The notes under the pieces were generated by a model. That model was not told where the DNA came from and did not search any database. It saw nothing but the letters and a program-made list of their open reading frames with translations. A stretch of DNA of 10,275 bases from an uncultured Bacteroidales bacterium (GTDB lineage: Bacteria > Bacteroidota > Bacteroidia > Bacteroidales > UBA932), in NCBI GenBank assembly GCA_946617545.1, contig CAMOKK010000035.1:1-10275 (forward strand). Reading direction: 5' to 3'. The translations under genes were made by a program, and so were the position numbers. Below, one piece after another: positions 1 through 4,611 of this stretch; position 1 is the first letter of the stretch, and each line of letters begins with the position of its first letter.

Positions 1-788
1 TCGATAACGGGGATTTCCCTGTTAATCAGCGGAATCAGCACCTTCTTTCCCTTCAGCCAGAAATGACGCTCATCCTTGGGATTCACGCAGATGGCGGCAT
101 CGGCCATGATGGTTTCCGGACGGGTGGTGGCAATGGTGAGGAACTGGTCCGTGGGATTGCCCTTGCCGTCGGAGATATAATATTTAAGGTGGTAGAAATG
201 GCTTTTTGTGTCCTTGTGGATAACCTCGTCGTCACTCACGGCCGTGAGGGCCTCGGGGTCCCAGTTCACCATTCTCACCCCCTTGTAAATCCAACCCTTC
301 TTGTAGAAGTACACAAAAGTGTTGATAACCGCCTCGGACAGAGCCGGTTCCATGGTAAAGCGCGTGCGGTCCCAGTCACAGGAGCAGCCCAGTTTGCGGA
401 GCTGTTCCAGAATAATGCCGCCGTGCTCTTCCTTCCACTGCCAGGCATGGCGCAGGAATTCCTCCCGGCCGATATCCTCCTTCCGGATGCCCTGCTCCTT
501 GAGCCGGGCCACCACCTTGCTCTCCGTAGCGATGGAGGCATGGTCCGTACCCGGCACCCAGCAGGCATTCTTCCCGTCCATGCGGGCCTTGCGGATGAGT
601 ACGTCGTTCAGGGTATTGTTGAGCACATGCCCCATGTGCAGGATTCCCGTCACGTTGGGCGGCGGAATCACGATGGTGTAAGGCTGTTTTTCGTTGGGTT
701 CGCTATGGAAGAACTTGTGGGCCAGCCAATAGGCATACCACTTGTCTTCCACTTCCTTCGCACTGTACTTTGCTGCTAATTTATCCAT
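1..788 (-). CDS. valS: Valine--tRNA ligase, N-terminal 262 residues (partial)
   Basis: Class I aminoacyl-tRNA synthetase that attaches valine to tRNA-Val in the cytoplasm. The frame is open from the ATG at 788 to the window edge, so the 3' part lies outside. Visible landmarks: the PPPNVTG stretch (residues 42-48) followed by the class I ATP-binding signature HMGH (51-54, the HIGH motif in its ValRS form), WVPGTDHA near 77-84, [15 protein letters not shown] (175-189) and TTRPET (221-226), which marks entry into the CP1 editing domain that removes mischarged threonine. The KMSKS loop and anticodon-binding part are not in the window. The start is set by the [10 protein letters not shown] opening, 27 bases downstream of a leftward TATTTTTG box. 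It is divergent from the DUF3467 operon across a 75-base gap. I saw no T-box-like leader, and the gap is too short for one. Identity is very secure; alternatives such as IleRS or LeuRS do not fit the TTRPET and HMGH contexts. Confidence 0.97.
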   Translation of the reverse strand, partial: MDKLAAKYSAKEVEDKWYAYWLAHKFFHSEPNEKQPYTIVIPPPNVTGILHMGHVLNNTLNDVLIRKARMDGKNACWVPGTDHASIATESKVVARLKEQGIRKEDIGREEFLRHAWQWKEEHGGIILEQLRKLGCSCDWDRTRFTMEPALSEAVINTFVYFYKKGWIYKGVRMVNWDPEALTAVSDDEVIHKDTKSHFYHLKYYISDGKGNPTDQFLTIATTRPETIMADAAICVNPKDERHFWLKGKKVLIPLINREIPVI

Positions 789-815
789 TCTCTATATTGT
801 GGGTCTTAAAACTTA

Positions 816-823
816 CAAAAATA
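816..823 (-). promoter_or_regulatory. Predicted -7 box of the valS promoter
   Basis: On the minus strand these bases read TATTTTTG, an exact match to the Bacteroidota -7 consensus TAnnTTTG. A TTTG on the same strand at 849-846 lies 22 bases upstream and could be the -33 element (usual spacing is about 19-21), so the match is good but slightly long. Transcription would start near 812-813, giving a leader of about 25 bases before the valS ATG at 788. The assignment is by motif only. Confidence 0.6.
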
Positions 824-835
824 AGGAAAAATTGT

Positions 836-843
836 TAATTTTG
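836..843 (+). promoter_or_regulatory. Predicted -7 box of the DUF3467-kdsC-maf promoter
   Basis: TAATTTTG matches TAnnTTTG exactly. A weak -33 candidate (TTAC, 813-816) lies about 20 bases upstream. The box ends 20 bases before the ATG at 864, so the mRNA leader would be about 17 bases. No Shine-Dalgarno sequence is visible between box and start. The -33 region of this promoter overlaps the -7 box of the opposing valS promoter. Confidence 0.55.
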
Positions 844-863
844 CACAAATTATAAGCCGATAT

Positions 864-1208
864 ATGGACAATAATCAACCCAAACCCCAGAATCAGATTC
901 AACTGGAACTCAAACCCGAAATCGCCAAGGGCAACTATTCCAACCTGGCCATCATCTCACATTCCCGCAGCGAGTTCATCATAGACTTCGCCACCACCCT
1001 GCCCGGTCTGGCCAAACCGGAGATTGGCAGCCGCATCATCATGACACCGGAGCACGCCAAACGCCTGATGAACGCCCTGTTCGACAACATTTCCAAGTAC
1101 GAGGCCCAATTCGGCGTCATCGACCTGGGAGGAAAGGGCCCCCAGCCCGGCGGCACCTTCAATCTGGCCGATTTCGGCCCTCTGGGCGGCGGCGGAAATA
1201 AGTCGTAA
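864..1208 (+). CDS. DUF3467 family small protein
   Basis: A 114-residue soluble protein with no signal peptide or membrane segment. Residues about 11-87 match my memory of the DUF3467 family: an N-terminal QIQLELKPEIAKGNYSNLA stretch, then SRSEFIIDF (35-43), LPGLAKPEIGSRIIMTPEHAKRL (46-68) and an amphipathic helix ALFDNISKYEAQFG. The biochemical function of the family is not known to me. The last ~26 residues are glycine- and proline-rich (GGKGPQPGG, GPLGGGG) and look disordered. It is the first gene of a rightward operon; the HAD phosphatase gene starts one base after its stop, so translation is probably coupled. I recall relatives of this family beside rpoB/rpoC in other Bacteroidota, but here it lies between valS and kdsC-like. 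Its start is the only ATG that gives the family's N-terminus. Confidence 0.85.
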   Translation: MDNNQPKPQNQIQLELKPEIAKGNYSNLAIISHSRSEFIIDFATTLPGLAKPEIGSRIIMTPEHAKRLMNALFDNISKYEAQFGVIDLGGKGPQPGGTFNLADFGPLGGGGNKS

Positions 1209-1209
1209 G

Positions 1210-1731
1210 ATGAACTTAAAAAGAATCAAAGCATTCGCCTTGGATATCGACGGCGTTGCCACGGACGGAGGCGTCCTGTGCAGCAGCGACGGAGACCTCC
1301 TGCGCACCTACGACGCCAAGGACGGCTTTGCCATCCGCATGGCCGTCATGAACGGATACCCCGTAGCCATCATCACCGGCGGCAGTTCCGAGAGCATCCG
1401 CAAACGGATGGTCACCAGCGGCGTAAAGCCGGAAGACGTATTCCTGCATTGCAGAAACAAAATGGACGAATTTGCCATATTTTGTGAACGTTACAATCTT
1501 TCACCTAAAGAAGTAATGTACTTTGGTGACGACGTTCCGGACATGGAAGTTCTCCAGGCCTGCGGTTGCGGTGTCTGCCCTTCCGACGCCGTGGACGAGG
1601 TAAAAGCCGTGGCCGACTGGGTGTCCGACTACCCCGGCGGCAAGGGTTGCCTCCGTCATTGTATAGAGACCACGCTCCGGGAACAGGGCAAGTGGATTTT
1701 CGATGCGGCCGAATACAAAAGGAAATTCTGA
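1210..1731 (+). CDS. kdsC: KdsC-like HAD phosphatase (3-deoxy-D-manno-octulosonate 8-phosphate phosphatase)
   Basis: A 173-residue capless (C0) HAD hydrolase. KdsC enzymes remove phosphate from Kdo-8-phosphate, the step before CMP-Kdo formation in LPS inner-core synthesis, and act as cytoplasmic tetramers. All four HAD motifs are present: DIDGVATDG with nucleophile D12 and D14, motif II IITGG with T56, motif III lysine K84 in CRNKMDEF, and motif IV GDDVPD with D107, D108 and D111. Length and the absence of a cap domain fit KdsC (usually about 165-190 residues). Motif I has alanine where most KdsC proteins have leucine (DGVLTDG), so a different sugar-phosphate substrate cannot be excluded. The gene starts one base after the DUF3467 stop and its TGA shares the A of the maf ATG, so the three genes form one tightly coupled operon. 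Family certain, substrate likely. Confidence 0.85.
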   Translation: MNLKRIKAFALDIDGVATDGGVLCSSDGDLLRTYDAKDGFAIRMAVMNGYPVAIITGGSSESIRKRMVTSGVKPEDVFLHCRNKMDEFAIFCERYNLSPKEVMYFGDDVPDMEVLQACGCGVCPSDAVDEVKAVADWVSDYPGGKGCLRHCIETTLREQGKWIFDAAEYKRKF

Positions 1732-2324
1732 TGAAGTTGGACGGAAAGCATATCATCCTGGGCAGCAATTCTCCAAGAAGAAGAGAATTGCTAAAAGGAT
1801 TGGATATTGATTTTGAAGTAGATACGGGTAATAACTTTGAGGAATCCTTCGCGCCGGACACTCCCTTCGACCAAGTACCGCGCCTGATGGCCGAAGGCAA
1901 GTCGAAGGGCTTTCATCGGCCCCTCAAGGAAGGGGAAATCCTCATAACGGCCGACACCATGGTCATCCTTCCGCCGGAGGGAGGCAAGGCCGGTGAAATC
2001 CTGGGGAAGCCCAAGGACCGGCAGGACGCCATCCGCATGCTCCGGGACCTCTCCGGACGCAAGCACCATGTCACCACCGCCGTCACCCTGAGAAACCGCT
2101 ATAAGACCGAGACCTTCGAAGTAACCACCCAAGTGTGGTTCAAAGCACTTTCCCAGGAGGAAATCACCTATTACGTAGATACTTACAAGCCTTTTGACAA
2201 AGCCGGGGCCTATGCCATCCAAGAGTGGATTGGCCATGTGGGCATCACCCGCATCGAAGGGTCCTATTTCAACGTGGTAGGTTTTCCCGTCCAGCGCGTG
2301 TACGAGGCTCTCCTGGCATTCTAA
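1731..2324 (+). CDS. maf: Maf-family nucleoside triphosphate pyrophosphatase
   Basis: A 197-residue cytoplasmic protein of the Maf/HAM1-like fold, which hydrolyses non-canonical or modified NTPs to NMP and pyrophosphate and is linked to septum control in some bacteria. Landmarks: the N-terminal substrate loop GSNSPRRRELL (about residues 12-22), ITADTMV with the catalytic aspartate (about 67-73), ILGKPKD, and the C-terminal KAGAYAIQEWIG...IEGSYFNVVGFPV block. The QEW in the last block is typical of the YhdE (dTTP/UTP) subgroup rather than YceF, but substrate calls from this are tentative. The ATG at 1731 is chosen because it gives the family's MKL..IILGSNSPRR start, overlaps the kdsC-like stop by one base, and has AAGGAAA about 10 bases upstream, one of the few Shine-Dalgarno-like sequences in the window. 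An in-frame upstream ATG at 1566 would overlap the preceding gene and is rejected. The 3' end overlaps thrE by 4 bases, tail to tail. Confidence 0.95.
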   Translation: MKLDGKHIILGSNSPRRRELLKGLDIDFEVDTGNNFEESFAPDTPFDQVPRLMAEGKSKGFHRPLKEGEILITADTMVILPPEGGKAGEILGKPKDRQDAIRMLRDLSGRKHHVTTAVTLRNRYKTETFEVTTQVWFKALSQEEITYYVDTYKPFDKAGAYAIQEWIGHVGITRIEGSYFNVVGFPVQRVYEALLAF

Positions 2325-3601
2325 TGCGCCGCCTTCCGGCGTCCGGAGAACCAGCGCTGCGGCAGTTCCATGGCCAGGATAATGCCCAGCACAATGGCAA
2401 TGGCCACCTTCACGGCCAAAAAACCGTAGTGGGAAGAGAGGTCCAACTCCCCTGCCGTCAGATAATACGAGAACCAGAACAGGCCGGCTCCGGGCACCAG
2501 CGGGAAAATACCGCAAATGATGAAAATCTGGGCCGGGCAGCGGGTGGGAACGGCCGCAAAACGCGACAGCAGGCACACCATGACAGCCGCAAAGAGCGTG
2601 GAGACGGGGGCCGAAAACTGACCGAAACGCATGGCCACAAGATAGACCATCCAACCCAGCACGCCCACCATTCCGGAAACCAGGTACTGCTCCTTGTCCA
2701 CGGTATAAAGCACGGCGAAGCCCCAGGTTCCGGCAAAGGCACCCAGCGCCTGCCAGGCATAGTGGGAGGTCTCCGGGCTCAGCGTTACGCCGGGCAGTTT
2801 GATGAGTCCGTCAAAAAGCCAGCCGTCCAGCATAAAGGCCGTGGACACGCCCAGGGCTATGCAGAAAAAGCCCAGCAGGGCATCTGTGAGCCGGGTAAGA
2901 CCGGCCAGATGGTCCGAATTGGCCAAGTCCCGCACGCCGTTGGTGAAGGCCACGCCGGGCACCAGCGGCATAATGGCACCCACGATGATATTGCTCAGGC
3001 TCTCCCCCAGACCTATGCGCCAGAAAGTGATACTGAGCAACATGGCTACCAAGGCATTGGCCATGGAGCCCACGATTTTTGAAAGATAGCGGTTGCTTAC
3101 ATAAAGCACAAAAAGATATAGCAGCAAACCCGCCAGGGTGGCCGCAAGGCAGTCCGCCCAGCTTCCGCCGAAGATGACGGCAAAGCCGCCGGATGCAATG
3201 CCCGAAGCCAGAATCTGCAGCCAGTCCGGCTTCTTGGGCAGAGACCGAATCTTTTCCAGCCGCTCCTGCGCCTGCTCCACCGTATATTTTCCCTGGGAAA
3301 TCTCATAGCTGAGCCGGTTCACGGCCGTCACCTTGTTCAACTGGGAGCCGCGGATGGGGATGAAATCAATATTGGCATAGGTAGAAGCCTGCCCGCCGGA
3401 CTTCTCCACTTTCCCGGCCTTTCCGGAGGTAAAAATGCCGTTGGAAACAATGAAAAAATTCTTGGAATCCACCCCGTAATGCGTGCAGATACGGGCCATA
3501 ATATCCTCTACGCGAGCTATTTCCGCTCCGTTTTCCAGCAGGATATGCCCGGCCTCCGAGGCCAGCTCCAGCACCTGGGTGAAATCTTCCTTTCTTTCCA
3601 T
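2321..3601 (-). CDS. thrE: Threonine/serine exporter, ThrE family (fused two-domain form)
   Basis: A 426-residue inner-membrane protein of the ThrE family, which exports threonine and serine by proton-driven transport in Corynebacterium. The N-terminal ~125 residues are soluble (ALLENGAEIARVEDIMARI-type helix, then IPIRG and a helix-rich linker), followed by about ten hydrophobic segments from residue ~128 to 410. The membrane part contains two related halves: IMPLVPGVAFTNGVRDL at about 210-225 (ThrE, formerly DUF1212) and IFPLVPGAGLFWFSYYL at about 365-381 (ThrE_2, formerly DUF3815). In many Firmicutes, and I believe some Bacteroidota, these halves are separate genes; here they are one chain. 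The ATG at 3601 is preferred over an upstream in-frame ATG at 3655 because the latter lies beyond the predicted promoter, inside mutY. It is monocistronic, divergent from mutY (38-base gap) and convergent with maf. The exported substrate is inferred from family only. Confidence 0.88.
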   Translation of the reverse strand: MERKEDFTQVLELASEAGHILLENGAEIARVEDIMARICTHYGVDSKNFFIVSNGIFTSGKAGKVEKSGGQASTYANIDFIPIRGSQLNKVTAVNRLSYEISQGKYTVEQAQERLEKIRSLPKKPDWLQILASGIASGGFAVIFGGSWADCLAATLAGLLLYLFVLYVSNRYLSKIVGSMANALVAMLLSITFWRIGLGESLSNIIVGAIMPLVPGVAFTNGVRDLANSDHLAGLTRLTDALLGFFCIALGVSTAFMLDGWLFDGLIKLPGVTLSPETSHYAWQALGAFAGTWGFAVLYTVDKEQYLVSGMVGVLGWMVYLVAMRFGQFSAPVSTLFAAVMVCLLSRFAAVPTRCPAQIFIICGIFPLVPGAGLFWFSYYLTAGELDLSSHYGFLAVKVAIAIVLGIILAMELPQRWFSGRRKAAH

Positions 3602-3605
3602 GGCG

Positions 3606-3613
3606 CAAAAATA
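3606..3613 (-). promoter_or_regulatory. Predicted -7 box of thrE
   Basis: The minus strand reads TATTTTTG (TAnnTTTG), with only four bases (CGCC) between it and the ATG at 3601. Transcription would begin at or within a few bases of the start codon, so the mRNA would be leaderless or almost so. No TTG-type -33 element is seen at the expected distance. Confidence 0.55.
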
Positions 3614-3626
3614 CACAAAAAATAAG

Positions 3627-3634
3627 TATTTTTG
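3627..3634 (+). promoter_or_regulatory. Predicted -7 box of mutY
   Basis: TATTTTTG matches TAnnTTTG exactly and ends five bases (TGCCG) before the ATG at 3640. A normal start site would lie about 0-3 bases before the start codon, giving an essentially leaderless mRNA. This placement also argues against the in-frame GTG at 3634, which lies within the box. No clear -33 element is seen. Confidence 0.55.
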
Positions 3635-3639
3635 TGCCG

Positions 3640-4611
3640 ATGAATGACTTTTCACAAAGGATTTTGGATTGGTACGCAGAAAACGGCCGGGACCTCCCCT
3701 GGCGCCGTACCCCCGAGCCTTACGCCGTCTGGCTCAGTGAAATCATCCTACAGCAAACCCGTATAGCGCAGGGGACGGCCTACTGGCACCGCTTCATGGA
3801 GCAATTTCCCTCCGTCAAGGATTTGGCCGATGCCTCCGAAGACCAGGTTCTCCGCCTGTGGGAAGGCCTGGGCTACTACTCCCGCGCCCGGAACCTGCAC
3901 AAGGCCGCCAAGCAAATGGCGGAACGGGGCGCTTTTCCGGATACTCTGGAAGGCATCCGGGCCCTCCCAGGCGTGGGAGACTACACGGCCGCCGCCATCG
4001 GCTCCATCTGTTTCGGCATTCCCGCCGCCGTGGTGGACGGCAACGTGTACCGCGTCCTGGCCCGTTATTTCGGCATCGAAACGCCCGTGGGCAGCACGCA
4101 GGCCAAAAAGGAATTCACCGCCCTTGCCCAGAAACTCCTGCCCCGGGAGGCCCCGGCCCAGTTCAACCAAGGGCTGATGGACTTCGGCGCCATCCAATGC
4201 ACGCCCCAGAACCCGGACTGCCTCACCTGCCCCCTGCAGGGCAGCTGCAACGCCTTCCTAAGCGGGCGCACCCAGCTGCTTCCCGTCAAAAAACCGGCTG
4301 CAAAGCCCCAGGAAAGGCATCTTAACTATATCTATGTCCGTTACAAGGGAGAAACGGCCATCCGCCGCCGCGGTTCCGGAGACATCTGGCAGGGCCTCTA
4401 CGAACCCCTCGTCCTACCCCGTCCAAACGGACGGCTCGTCCGGGAAAAGGTCAAGCACCAGCTCACCCACCGCACCCTCCTGGCCGATTTCTACCTCTGG
4501 GAACCCGCCCATCGGCCCGCATTGCCGGAAGGCTATTTCTGGATAAAAGAGACGGAGCTTGACGCCTACGCCAAGCCCCGCCTGTTCGAACTGCTGCTGG
4601 AACAGATTTAA
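3640..4611 (+). CDS. mutY: A/G-specific adenine DNA glycosylase MutY
   Basis: Base-excision repair enzyme of 323 residues that removes adenine mispaired with 8-oxoguanine, preventing G:C to T:A changes. Visible parts in order: helix with catalytic glutamate E34 in SEIILQQT; GLGYYSRARNLH (77-88); helix-hairpin-helix LPGVGDYTAAAI (109-120); catalytic aspartate D133 in VVDGNVYRV; QFNQGLMDFGAIQC (174-187); and a [4Fe-4S] cluster with the exact C-x6-C-x2-C-x5-C spacing at C187, C194, C197 and C203. From about residue 225 a NUDIX-like 8-oxoG recognition domain follows, including KHQLTHRTL. All catalytic residues are intact and the length is normal for Bacteroidota MutY. The start MNDFSQRILDWY fits the family. 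The gene is transcribed alone, divergent from thrE, and its TAA overlaps the mscS stop on the other strand (TTAA, 4608-4611). Confidence 0.97.
   Translation: MNDFSQRILDWYAENGRDLPWRRTPEPYAVWLSEIILQQTRIAQGTAYWHRFMEQFPSVKDLADASEDQVLRLWEGLGYYSRARNLHKAAKQMAERGAFPDTLEGIRALPGVGDYTAAAIGSICFGIPAAVVDGNVYRVLARYFGIETPVGSTQAKKEFTALAQKLLPREAPAQFNQGLMDFGAIQCTPQNPDCLTCPLQGSCNAFLSGRTQLLPVKKPAAKPQERHLNYIYVRYKGETAIRRRGSGDIWQGLYEPLVLPRPNGRLVREKVKHQLTHRTLLADFYLWEPAHRPALPEGYFWIKETELDAYAKPRLFELLLEQI

Larger units (their letters stand above)
3602..3638. repeat. Inverted repeat holding the divergent thrE and mutY promoters
   Basis: The left arm GGCGCAAAAATAC (3602-3614) and right arm GTATTTTTGTGCC (3626-3638) are inverted copies matching at 12 of 13 positions, separated by an 11-base A-rich spacer. 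Each arm contains one TATTTTTG box reading outwards, so the two promoters are mirror images. The repeat fills the whole gap between the two start codons. It may be an operator for a dimeric regulator, or simply the by-product of two promoters of the same type placed back to back. Confidence 0.7.

Noticed and set aside
63..779. Open frame of 238 codons on the plus strand
   Set aside because: Antisense to valS, which is unambiguous on the other strand.
789..863. T-box or other riboswitch ahead of valS
   Set aside because: The 75-base gap is too short, AT-rich and shared with a divergent promoter; no conserved T-box or terminator hairpin is visible.
1791..2654. Open frame of 287 codons on the minus strand
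   Set aside because: Overlaps maf antisense and the end of thrE in another frame; no recognisable domain, and both real genes have intact motifs.
2225..3082. Open frame of 285 codons on the plus strand
   Set aside because: Antisense to thrE; composition dominated by H, G, Q and R, typical of shadow frames.
3634..3639. GTG at 3634 as the mutY start
   Set aside because: It overlaps the last base of the predicted -7 box and would precede the likely transcription start; ATG at 3640 fits the family.
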